Positions 45,065 through 53,089 of a stretch of 64,000 nt of DNA are shown piece by piece (the first letter of the stretch is position 1; each line of letters starts with the position of its first letter). The translations under genes were made by a program, and so were the position numbers. The notes beneath the pieces are model-generated. The model ran no database searches, was not told the origin of the DNA, and saw only the letters and a program-made list of their open reading frames with translations. Origin of the DNA: Cyclobacteriaceae bacterium. Its GTDB lineage: Bacteria > Bacteroidota > Bacteroidia > Cytophagales > Cyclobacteriaceae. The DNA is taken from the NCBI GenBank assembly GCA_019694875.1, contig JAIBBC010000002.1, forward strand, positions 310,001 through 374,000. Direction: 5' to 3'.

Positions 45065-45795
45065 GCGGCCAGCATTAGTTGCGCCAGTAAATAATCGGCA
45101 ATGAGAATAACAATAACACTTGTAGTAACTGCCTGCGTGCTCGATTGACCAACTTCCAGCGCACCACCTTCCGTATAATATCCCCTGAACGAGGAAATAG
45201 AAGAAACAATAAATGCAAAAACAAGAGACTTAGTCAGCGCAAATGTGATCGTGAACGGGTTAAACGCGTACCGCAATCCATAGATGTAATCGGTTGGCGT
45301 TATATAGCTCGCAAAGAAAGCCACGATGTAACCGCCTGCCAGCGCGCAAACAATTGATAATATTACCAGCAACGGATACATCAGCAAAGATGCGATAATT
45401 TTTGGAAGGACGAGATAAGACGTTGAGTTGATCCCCATTACCTCCAGTGCATCAATTTGTTCTGTAATGCGCATCGTTCCCAGATTGCCCGCCATACTTG
45501 ATCCAACTTTACCCGCATAGATAATCGCCATGATGGTAGGGGCGAGTTCAAGAACAGCCATTTCGCGCACAACCTGCGAGATAACATATCGCGGAATGTA
45601 TGGAGCTATCAGGTTAAAAGCAGTTTGTACGGTTGTAACCGCGCCCATGAATGTAGAGACGAGTGCGAAAAGCATGATCGAGTTGATCCCGATCAAAACA
45701 CATTCCTCAATGGTAAGCCGGTAGTAAGTACGGAACGACTCCCTGTTTACGAACAGGTTTCCGAGAAAAATGAAATACTTACCAAAATCCTTCAT
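45061..45795 (-). CDS. mlaE: MlaE-family ABC transporter permease
   Basis: The 244-residue permease has the MlaE signature (VLELAPTIMAIIYAGKVGSSMAGNLGTMRITEQIDALEVMGI). I use the ATG at 45795 (MKDFGKYF); the TTG at 45810 is a less likely start. It is the first gene of the pair and is coupled to the ATPase. Its partner MCE proteins must be encoded elsewhere. Confidence 0.9.
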   Translation of the reverse strand: MKDFGKYFIFLGNLFVNRESFRTYYRLTIEECVLIGINSIMLFALVSTFMGAVTTVQTAFNLIAPYIPRYVISQVVREMAVLELAPTIMAIIYAGKVGSSMAGNLGTMRITEQIDALEVMGINSTSYLVLPKIIASLLMYPLLVILSIVCALAGGYIVAFFASYITPTDYIYGLRYAFNPFTITFALTKSLVFAFIVSSISSFRGYYTEGGALEVGQSSTQAVTTSVIVILIADYLLAQLMLAA

Positions 45796-45891
45796 GGGGA
45801 GCACCGGCAAAATATACTATCTTGCTAAAGATACCAAAAATGCCGGCACAGCCGCAGGCAAACGGGTATTTTACAAATTCAACCGATCAAG

Positions 45892-46599
45892 ATGCGAAAG
45901 CTAATCGTAGTTACAGGCGCCACAAAAGGAATCGGGCGTGCCATTGCCGAAAGGTTTGCACAGGAAGATTTTGATGTGGTGATATGCGCCCGAAAATCTG
46001 ATGAACTTGAAAAACTGAAGGCTGATTTCGGGGCGAAGTATCCTTCTTCAAAGGTATATGTCCAGGCAGCAGATATGGCTGACCGAAAACAGATCGACAC
46101 GTTCGTGAATTTCATACGCCAGATCGGCCGACCCGTTGATGTGCTGGTTAATAATGCAGGGTATTTCGTACCCGGATCGATCGCCACCGAAAAAGAAGGC
46201 GTGCTCGAAGATATGATGAACGCTAATCTTTTCAGTGCTTACCATATGTCGCGGGGACTTGTTGATCAAATGATTGCGCGCAAGTCGGGCCATATCTTTA
46301 ATATGTGTTCGATTGCGAGCATTAAAGCTTATGCAAACGGTGGTTCCTATGCGATCACAAAATTTGCGTTGCTCGGGTTATCAAAATGTCTGCGCGAAGA
46401 ATTGAAATCTTCCGGAATCCGGGTAACCGCTATTTTACCGGGCGCCACCCGTACTGCAAGCTGGGACGGAGTGGATTTGCCGGAAGAACGGTTCATGAGC
46501 GTGGAAGATGTAGCCGAGACAGTCTACGCTGCTTATTCGCTTTCAAAGCGCACGGTGGTAGAGGAAATTCTCATTCGGCCGCAACTCGGGGATATTTGA
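45892..46599 (+). CDS. short-chain dehydrogenase/reductase
   Basis: The 235-residue SDR has the cofactor motif TGATKGIGRAIA, NNAG (VNNAGYFVPG), and the active-site Tyr and Lys in YAITKFALLG with a preceding serine (MCSIASIKAY). The substrate is not visible. It is divergent from the MlaE-type gene. Confidence 0.88.
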   Translation: MRKLIVVTGATKGIGRAIAERFAQEDFDVVICARKSDELEKLKADFGAKYPSSKVYVQAADMADRKQIDTFVNFIRQIGRPVDVLVNNAGYFVPGSIATEKEGVLEDMMNANLFSAYHMSRGLVDQMIARKSGHIFNMCSIASIKAYANGGSYAITKFALLGLSKCLREELKSSGIRVTAILPGATRTASWDGVDLPEERFMSVEDVAETVYAAYSLSKRTVVEEILIRPQLGDI

Positions 46600-46631
46600 G
46601 TTTTACAGAACAAATTACCCCGGTTAGGGGT

Positions 46632-46639
46632 TAACTTTG
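46632..46639 (+). promoter_or_regulatory. candidate -7 box (TAACTTTG) of ispG
   Basis: Exact TAnnTTTG match ending 16 bases before the GTG at 46656. An inverted repeat (ACCCC-ggtta-GGGGT, 46617-46631) sits immediately upstream. Confidence 0.4.
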
Positions 46640-46655
46640 CAGAAATAATTCGATT

Positions 46656-48638
46656 GTGAATTTAATAACAACCACCCGGCAATACTGCAACAGCCTGACG
46701 GAATACAGTCGCAGGAAAACCATCGAAGTGAAAATTGGTGATGTTCCGCTTGGCGGCAATAATCCGATACGCATTCAGTCCATGACTACCGTGGATACGA
46801 TGGATACCAAAGGGTCGGTTGAGCAGGTTTTGCGTATGGTGGCATCGGGTTGTGAATATGTTCGTATCACGGCACCGAGTTTAAAAGAGGCCCAGAATCT
46901 TGAAGTAATAAAAAAGGAGTTGCGGGCTCGCGGATGCAATGTTCCGCTGATCGCAGATATTCATTTTACTCCAAATGCAGCTGAGCTTGCTGCAAGAATA
47001 GTAGAGAAGGTTCGCATCAATCCCGGCAATTATGCCGATAAAAAACGTTTTGAAACAATTGAGTATACAGATGATGCGTACGATGCTGAACTGGAACGTA
47101 TTCGGCAAAAATTTACACCGCTTGTAAAAATCTGCAAAGAATACGGTACCGCGATGCGCATCGGAACCAATCATGGTTCGTTGTCGGACCGTATCATGAG
47201 CCGCTATGGCGATACACCGCTGGGCATGGTTGAGTCAGCGCTTGAGTTCTTACGGATTTGCCAGGATTTGGATTACCACAGCATTGTGCTGTCTATGAAA
47301 GCGAGTAATCCGCAAGTAATGGTGCAAGCCTATCGTTTGCTGGTCCACAAGCTTGACGAAGAGCGGTTCAGGCCGTATCCGTTGCACCTGGGTGTAACAG
47401 AGGCAGGAGATGGAGAAGACGGAAGGATCAAATCTTCCGTGGGGATTGGAACTCTGCTGGAAGACGGGCTGGGCGACACGGTTCGGGTTTCTTTAACCGA
47501 GGAACCGGAAGTGGAAGCTCCTGTTGCTAAAATTATGGTTGATCGTTACGAGAGCCGTAAATCACACAAGGTTATTAAGCCAATTGAAGCATCACCCATA
47601 AATCCTTTCGCCTATACAAGACGAGCTGTGCGCGAGGTGGCCAACCTTGGCGGAGCGCATCATGTTCCGCGCGTTATCGCTGATCTCAGCAAGATTGAGA
47701 TTACGGATTACAAGGACCTTCGCAGCATCGGACATTTTTATCTGCCAGAACCGGATAAATGGCGGATGAATGATCAGGGTGCCGATTATGTGTACACGGG
47801 CAACAAGCCGATACCATTTATGCTACCCAACGGGTTGAAGGAAATTCGCGACTATCAAACATGGCAATTGACGGATGACGTAAACAAATTGCCGTTGTTT
47901 AGGAAAGCCCAATATCTTACCGAAAGTAGCAAGCATCCGGAAATAAATTTTGTTAAGTTTTCAATCGATGAAGTGGATGATTCATTTCTGCAGCGGTTGC
48001 AACGGGATTTGACGAGCGTTGCTGTTATTGAAACTGACAATGCACATGCAATGCCTGAATTTCGGAGAATTTTCTTCGAGTTGGTTGAAAAAGGAATTGA
48101 TATGCCGGTGCTGATCTTCCGGCAATATCCGGTAACGGATGAAGATACGCTGAGAATTCATGCAGCTACGGATATCGGTGGGTTGTACATAGATGGTTTT
48201 GGAGATGGCATTATCCTCGGCATGAAGAATGAATTGCCGAAGGAGGACGCGTTGCGCTGGAGCGATATCTGCAACAAGACGGCATTTGGAATTTTACAAG
48301 CTACGCGTAACCGGATGTCGAAAACGGAATACATTTCGTGCCCGTCATGCGGAAGAACACTGTTCGACCTGCAGGAAACAACAGCCATGATCAGGAAGCG
48401 AACCGATCATTTGAAAGGCGTAAAAATCGGTATCATGGGATGCATCGTAAATGGTCCGGGTGAAATGGCCGATGCTGACTATGGTTATGTAGGATCAGGG
48501 CCAGGCAGAATCACGTTATACCGCAACAAGGACGTTGTCAAGAAAAATGTACCTTCAAAACAGGCAGTCGATGAACTGATCGGATTGATCAAGGAAGATG
48601 GAAACTGGATTGATCCCGAACTCATCGAAAAATTCTAG
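46656..48638 (+). CDS. ispG: 4-hydroxy-3-methylbut-2-enyl diphosphate synthase, long form
   Basis: IspG reduces MEcPP to HMBPP in the MEP isoprenoid pathway. The 660-residue size and large central insert are those of the Bacteroidota/plant type rather than the 370-residue E. coli type. The 4Fe-4S ligands are Cys562 and Cys565 (CPSCGRTL) and Cys596 (GIMGCIVNGPGE). The TIM-barrel half begins with GGNNPIRIQSMTTVDTMDT. GTG start. Confidence 0.95.
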   Translation: MNLITTTRQYCNSLTEYSRRKTIEVKIGDVPLGGNNPIRIQSMTTVDTMDTKGSVEQVLRMVASGCEYVRITAPSLKEAQNLEVIKKELRARGCNVPLIADIHFTPNAAELAARIVEKVRINPGNYADKKRFETIEYTDDAYDAELERIRQKFTPLVKICKEYGTAMRIGTNHGSLSDRIMSRYGDTPLGMVESALEFLRICQDLDYHSIVLSMKASNPQVMVQAYRLLVHKLDEERFRPYPLHLGVTEAGDGEDGRIKSSVGIGTLLEDGLGDTVRVSLTEEPEVEAPVAKIMVDRYESRKSHKVIKPIEASPINPFAYTRRAVREVANLGGAHHVPRVIADLSKIEITDYKDLRSIGHFYLPEPDKWRMNDQGADYVYTGNKPIPFMLPNGLKEIRDYQTWQLTDDVNKLPLFRKAQYLTESSKHPEINFVKFSIDEVDDSFLQRLQRDLTSVAVIETDNAHAMPEFRRIFFELVEKGIDMPVLIFRQYPVTDEDTLRIHAATDIGGLYIDGFGDGIILGMKNELPKEDALRWSDICNKTAFGILQATRNRMSKTEYISCPSCGRTLFDLQETTAMIRKRTDHLKGVKIGIMGCIVNGPGEMADADYGYVGSGPGRITLYRNKDVVKKNVPSKQAVDELIGLIKEDGNWIDPELIEKF

Positions 48639-48641
48639 CAT

Positions 48642-48845
48642 ATGGAACAACAGGAAAAAAAGAAGAACTGGTTTCGGGAGTTTTTTAGCCTCGGAGAGGT
48701 AGGAGGCTACTTTTTCAGAGGTAAAGACCCTAATCGCCCTAAAAGCTTCAATTTGAAGGCCATGCACATCATTAATAAAATCGCCATTTTGATGTTCCTG
48801 GTATGCCTGATCATCATTTTGAAACGTTATTTCTTCGGCTACTAA
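48642..48845 (+). CDS. small single-helix membrane protein (DUF6728-like)
   Basis: The 67-residue product has a basic N-terminal region with a GGYFFRGKDPNRP block and one C-terminal membrane helix. I recall this as a Bacteroidota-specific family (DUF6728), but am not certain of the number. It starts 3 bases after ispG stops, so it is likely cotranscribed. Function unknown. Confidence 0.65.
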   Translation: MEQQEKKKNWFREFFSLGEVGGYFFRGKDPNRPKSFNLKAMHIINKIAILMFLVCLIIILKRYFFGY

Positions 48846-48958
48846 CCATTTTTACAGGTTTTTAGTGGAAGATTTACATCAACTGGTGGATTTCAAAAAA
48901 TTGACTGTCAACGGGTTACAACCAGGTTTTTTTTCGGATTACTTGTGGCGAAAATCAC

Positions 48959-48966
48959 TATTTTTG
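48959..48966 (+). promoter_or_regulatory. candidate -7 box (TATTTTTG) of the lipoprotein gene
   Basis: Exact TAnnTTTG match ending 17 bases before the ATG at 48984. No clear -33 element. Confidence 0.35.
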
Positions 48967-48983
48967 CTTGAATTACCCGTTTC

Positions 48984-49865
48984 ATGACCCGCGCTCTGCT
49001 TGTCGTACTGGTCTACTGCGCACTCCTGGTGTCCTGCACCGAGAAGGTGATTTGCCCTGCCTATCAGAGCGCCTACATCTACGATAAGGAGGAACTGCGC
49101 AAGAAATTCAGCTACTTCAAGGAAGATTCCACACCCAAAATTTACGCAGCCAATAAGAACAAATACTTGATTGGCGAATCCGTTCCCTACCGAAAAAAGA
49201 ACCGGAGCCTGCAAACTATTGCGATGAAACCGGTGCAGCCTGTTGTCCCGGATTCCCTGAAAGACGATGGCATGGATGCCGAAATGAACATGGAGTCGGT
49301 AGATCCAAACGTAAATGACAGTACTGCGGTTATCCGCATTGATACGCTCGGGGCGTCCGACAGTGTATACATGATTTCGAAAGACAAAGAAGTGCGCGTG
49401 CTGAAATATAATCCGATGCAGCGCAAGTATTATGTTGATACGATAGGCTTCAATACCGAACAGGACAATTACATGTGGTACCTGCGGGATATCTTGCTGT
49501 TGCCGGATGTTAAAATAGCAAAAGAAAAAGCTGACGAAGCGAAAAAGGACAACGCAAAGGAACAGAAAAAGAAAAAGGGTATCAGAGGATTTTTCTCTAA
49601 ACTGTTCAGGAAAAAAGATAAATCGAAAGTTGCCCCGGATACTACTGAAAACATCCAGACTCCTCAGGAAGATTATGGTTACGATGAGTTCGAAGGCAAG
49701 AAGCGGGACTCAACTGCGGTAGTAACGCCATCCAATCAGCAACCTAAAGTTGAGCCAAAAAAGAAGAAGGGCATCTTTTCATTCCTGAAAAAGGATAAGT
49801 CGGAACCGAAAAAGAAGGAGACCGATCCGGCTAAAAAGGAAGATGAAAAAGACGATGGCTTTTAG
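48984..49865 (+). CDS. lipoprotein of unknown function with Lys-rich C-terminus
   Basis: The 293-residue protein has a lipoprotein signal (LLVSC, Cys18). The N-terminal part after the lipid site contains VICPAYQSAYIYDKEELRKKFSYF, a stretch that looks conserved. The last 120 residues are dominated by Lys, Asp and Glu with repeated KKKGI(R/F)GFFSKLF and KKKGIFSFLKKD segments, so two similar amphipathic blocks. No known domain. It converges with the SRAP gene. Confidence 0.65.
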   Translation: MTRALLVVLVYCALLVSCTEKVICPAYQSAYIYDKEELRKKFSYFKEDSTPKIYAANKNKYLIGESVPYRKKNRSLQTIAMKPVQPVVPDSLKDDGMDAEMNMESVDPNVNDSTAVIRIDTLGASDSVYMISKDKEVRVLKYNPMQRKYYVDTIGFNTEQDNYMWYLRDILLLPDVKIAKEKADEAKKDNAKEQKKKKGIRGFFSKLFRKKDKSKVAPDTTENIQTPQEDYGYDEFEGKKRDSTAVVTPSNQQPKVEPKKKKGIFSFLKKDKSEPKKKETDPAKKEDEKDDGF

Positions 49866-49867
49866 CG

Positions 49868-50566
49868 CTAATCGAATAGCGTAAGGTTCCCATGCTGATC
49901 ACCGGAAGGCGCAGGAAGAATCAGTGAAGGGTGATCTTTAGACGGGTTATTAATCAGTGACGATACGGTATAAATGCCAAGCTTGTTCGAAGGATAAGGC
50001 TTGAGAATATTTGTGAGCTCAATTTCTGTACTGCCGGCATTCAGCCAGATTTGTTCCTGAACCTTATCAAAAATTACCGGCATCTTTTCATGAAAGGGAA
50101 GAATCAGTTCGTTGGAATGGATGGTAACGATGGTAAACGTATGCACCATGCAGCCGTCTTCATCTTCGAATTCTTCCCAGAGACCCGCAAAGGAAAATGG
50201 CTTGTGGGACGCTTCTGTAACGCGGTGGGGGATAGCGGTTTTTTTTCCTACTTTTTTCCAGGTATAAAATCCGTCAGCCGGAATAATGCACCGGTTCTGC
50301 ATCAGCATTTTTTTGAGCACCGGCCTTTCAAGCAGTGTTTCCGATGAAAGGTTGATAATTTTTTCGGCCAGGTTTTTACTTTTCGCAAAATGCGGAGGGC
50401 GGCCCCAGTAAAACCACGAGATGCCTGAAGAACCGGAACTCGTGATCACCGGCAAAAGTTGTGTTGGTGCAGCGTTGTACCTCGGCTTATAATGATCAGG
50501 CACTTCAACCGAAAATCGTTCAGCCAGAGCCTGAGGTGAAATTGTAAGACTGTACCGGTCGACCAT
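49868..50566 (-). CDS. SRAP/YedK (HMCES-like) protein lacking Cys2 and the catalytic glutamate
   Basis: SRAP proteins shield abasic sites in single-stranded DNA by linking them to Cys2 after removal of the initiator Met. This 232-residue protein aligns through the fold: RYNAAPTQLLPVI, N72 in INLSSETL, CIIPADGFYTW, AGLWEEF, and H159 in LPFHEKMP. But the N-terminus is M-V-D-R-Y where M-C-G-R is expected, and the active-site Glu of the GxFEW motif is Thr102 (GFYTW). Asn and His are kept. An in-frame stop at 50579-50581, with no start codon between it and the ATG, excludes an upstream start. So it is either a non-catalytic DNA-binding relative or uses another mechanism. It lies 4 bases after the YheT gene stop. 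Confidence 0.8.
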   Translation of the reverse strand: MVDRYSLTISPQALAERFSVEVPDHYKPRYNAAPTQLLPVITSSGSSGISWFYWGRPPHFAKSKNLAEKIINLSSETLLERPVLKKMLMQNRCIIPADGFYTWKKVGKKTAIPHRVTEASHKPFSFAGLWEEFEDEDGCMVHTFTIVTIHSNELILPFHEKMPVIFDKVQEQIWLNAGSTEIELTNILKPYPSNKLGIYTVSSLINNPSKDHPSLILPAPSGDQHGNLTLFD

Positions 50567-50570
50567 TTTG

Positions 50571-51506
50571 TTAGCGGCTTAGAAATTCAAGAGCGCGCTC
50601 CTCTGACCAATATAATCCATTTTTCGTGAATTGTGTGAAACCTACATGCCCTCCATGTTCCGGACTTTCGAATGTTACAAATGCGTGATTTTTTAATAAG
50701 TCATCCGGATAACATTCCGCACTCAGAAAAGGATCATTTTTCGCATTTACAATGAGCGTTGGAATAGTAATGTTCGATACAACCCGTAACGAACTCGATT
50801 GCGTGTAGTAATCGAGAGCATCTTTGAAGCCATGGATCGGGCCGGTAAAAACATCATCGAACTCCTGCAATGTTTTGACGGTTTTTAGTTTGGAAACATC
50901 AATGCCTTCGATCATTCTGGCCTTTTCGATAACTTTCTTTCGCAGGCTTCTCAAAAAGCGTTGTGAATAAATCCAGTTTGACGGTTCGGAAATTTTCACA
51001 CAACTCGTATGCAGGTCTAACGGCACTGAGAATGCAACGGCTTTTCGAAGTATTTCCGGACGAGGCCGGTCTTCACCCAGGTATTTCAATGTCAGGTTTC
51101 CGCCCAGGCTGAATCCAATCAGATCGATTTTCTCATATCCTTTGGTCGATGCGAAGTCAACAACTACCGCGAGGTCATCCGTGGCACCACTGTGGTAAAA
51201 GCGCAGTGCCTGGTTCATCTCACCGCTGCATCCGCGATAATTCCACGTGAGAACGTCATAACCGTTTTCGTAGAGCGCTTTTGCCATGCCCTTAATATAT
51301 GGACGGGACGTATCGCCCTCGAGCCCGTGCGAGATAATCGCAAGCTTTTGAGAGCCTTGTTTAAGCCAGTCGAGGTCAAGGAAATCGTTGTCGGGTGTTT
51401 TGATTCGTTCCCGTTGATAGGGAGGCAGCTTTACGTTCCTGAACTGAGAAGGAAAGATAGTTTCGAGGTGGGCGTTGAAAAGAAAAAAAGGTGGTTTATA
51501 GTTCAA
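50571..51506 (-). CDS. YheT-type alpha/beta hydrolase
   Basis: The 311-residue protein has the family HGLEG oxyanion motif, a nucleophile elbow GFSLGG (Ser133) and the catalytic His in PEHGGHVGFT. Similar proteins in the YheT/ABHD1-3 group are esterases of unknown substrate. It is upstream of the SRAP gene on the same strand, with only 4 bases between them. Confidence 0.85.
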   Translation of the reverse strand: MNYKPPFFLFNAHLETIFPSQFRNVKLPPYQRERIKTPDNDFLDLDWLKQGSQKLAIISHGLEGDTSRPYIKGMAKALYENGYDVLTWNYRGCSGEMNQALRFYHSGATDDLAVVVDFASTKGYEKIDLIGFSLGGNLTLKYLGEDRPRPEILRKAVAFSVPLDLHTSCVKISEPSNWIYSQRFLRSLRKKVIEKARMIEGIDVSKLKTVKTLQEFDDVFTGPIHGFKDALDYYTQSSSLRVVSNITIPTLIVNAKNDPFLSAECYPDDLLKNHAFVTFESPEHGGHVGFTQFTKNGLYWSEERALEFLSR

Positions 51507-51523
51507 TTGGCTTTATGATCTTA

Positions 51524-51587
51524 AATTTTAGATTGAACCTCGCTTTCCAATTTCAATCTTACTTCTAAAATTCAAAAATCTAAAATT
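51524..51587. repeat. 11-base inverted repeat downstream of bstA
   Basis: AATTTTAGATT at 51524-51534 is repeated inverted at 51577-51587, with a 42-base AT-rich interval. The right copy overlaps the end of the bstA gene. Whether it forms a structure is not clear. Confidence 0.35.
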
Positions 51588-52093
51588 ATTTTAAGATGCC
51601 CCAGGTGATGTTCTCCGTGCCAGGCATAAGTGGCCATCAGCCTGTCAAGCCTGACTTGTTTGCCTGTCTCGGGATGAACGAAATACTTTTCCAGATCGGA
51701 AGGCGTTAACGCGCGGAGCAGCGTGATCCACTTGGCGTGCAAAGCTTTGAGCAGGCTTATCGACAAGGCAGGATCTTGCGCAACTTCATACGTTTCTGCC
51801 CAGAGTTTTTCGTAATATGCTTTTATGGTCGGACTGTTTTCAGTGAGCGTCCATTTAAACCTGATATAGGCGTGCATGTGGCTGTCGGCCAAATGGTGCA
51901 AAACCTGACGGGCTGTCCAGCCACCTTCGCGGTAGGGCGTATCCAGCTGTTTGGGTGTTAACTTCTGAAATGCCTGGGTCAGTTTTTCCGGGGCTGCTTC
52001 AATGGCCGCGATAAACTGTTGGATATCGGTTGAGGTATAAGACTCCTTGGGCTGGAATTTTCCAACCGGGTAACGTAAGTGTTCGTCAGACAT
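51572..52093 (-). CDS. bstA: YfiT/DinB-family bacillithiol S-transferase-like protein
   Basis: The 173-residue DinB-fold protein carries the metal-binding histidine motifs LHHLADSHMH (residues 65-74) and WHGEHHLGH (158-166). The start (LRYPVGKFQP) and the YREGGWTARQVLHH block are those of YfiT/BstA. It links bacillithiol to electrophiles for detoxification. Its ATG overlaps the TerC stop by 8 bases. Confidence 0.85.
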   Translation of the reverse strand: MSDEHLRYPVGKFQPKESYTSTDIQQFIAAIEAAPEKLTQAFQKLTPKQLDTPYREGGWTARQVLHHLADSHMHAYIRFKWTLTENSPTIKAYYEKLWAETYEVAQDPALSISLLKALHAKWITLLRALTPSDLEKYFVHPETGKQVRLDRLMATYAWHGEHHLGHLKIILDF

Positions 52094-52880
52094 GAATTTC
52101 GTCTTCAGTGGGTTGCGGTTTCTTCTTCTTTTTACTGCTTCCGCGAACGCGGATGTTTACGAATTCAATCAGCAGCGAGAATGCTACCGCAAAGTACATG
52201 TACCCTTTCGGAATATCATAGTCGAGGCCTTCGAGGAAGAGCATGAAACCGATCAGGATCAGGAAGCCGAGGGCAAGCACTTCCATGGACGGATGCTTGT
52301 GGATGAAGTCGCTGATTTTTCCGGAGAACAGCATCATGATACCGATCGAGATAATTACGGCAACGATCATGATGAGGACTTTGTCGGTTAAGCCGACAGC
52401 CGTGAGGATTGAATCGAACGAGAAAATAATATCCAGGAAAATAATTTGAATGATAATGCCCGTTACGTTGGGTTTTACAACCGTGGTGGTTTCAATTTCT
52501 TCATCGCCTTCCATTTCGTGCCCGATCTCGCGGGTACTTTTTGCGATCAGGAACATACCTCCAAACATGAGGATGAGGTCACGGCCGCTGAAATCGTGAT
52601 CCGGGATGCCGAGCCAGTTCACTGCAGCATTGGAAATAATATCGGAAAGTGAGAATAAAGGTTCAGTAAACGTAATGACCCAGGTAATTCCGAGCAGCAG
52701 CATAATCCGCACAACCATGGCCAGGCTGAGGCCGATGTTACGCGTGCGTGCACGCATTTCTACGGGAAGCTTGTTGGAGACGATCGAAATGAAAATCACG
52801 TTATCGATTCCCAGGACGACTTCAAAAAATGTAAGGGTTAAGAGCGCGAGCCAGGTTTCAGGTTTGAGAAAGATTTCCAT
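52086..52880 (-). CDS. TerC-family membrane protein
   Basis: The 264-residue protein has seven membrane segments and the TerC metal-site motifs FEVVLGIDNVIFISI and FLDIIFSFDSILTAVGL, each with the acidic residues conserved in the family. TerC proteins are linked to Mn/Ca export and to metalation of secreted enzymes. It is the first gene of the terC-bstA pair. Confidence 0.88.
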   Translation of the reverse strand: MEIFLKPETWLALLTLTFFEVVLGIDNVIFISIVSNKLPVEMRARTRNIGLSLAMVVRIMLLLGITWVITFTEPLFSLSDIISNAAVNWLGIPDHDFSGRDLILMFGGMFLIAKSTREIGHEMEGDEEIETTTVVKPNVTGIIIQIIFLDIIFSFDSILTAVGLTDKVLIMIVAVIISIGIMMLFSGKISDFIHKHPSMEVLALGFLILIGFMLFLEGLDYDIPKGYMYFAVAFSLLIEFVNIRVRGSSKKKKKPQPTEDEIHV

Positions 52881-53037
52881 GCAGGCGCGGTGGTTGTTAA
52901 GGGTTGTTTCGGGTTTTAAAAATAGGATAAGTAAAGAATTCCTGCAACCTCAACCCAGCTTTTAAGTGATTGATTTTTAGGCACATAGTTTTTTGGAATC
53001 CTTTTTTTCGGGGTTTTGATGAGCCGGGGGCCGGCAA

Positions 53038-53063
53038 TAAAAAAGCCGCCCGGAGGCGGCTTT
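53038..53063 (-). terminator. rho-independent terminator of the first T9SS cargo gene
   Basis: AAAGCCGCC-loop-GGCGGCTTT stem with T run on the minus strand, 27 bases after the stop. Identical in sequence to the terminator at 56548-56575. Confidence 0.92.
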
Positions 53064-53089
53064 ACAGAATTCGCTCAGAATGCCCCTGT

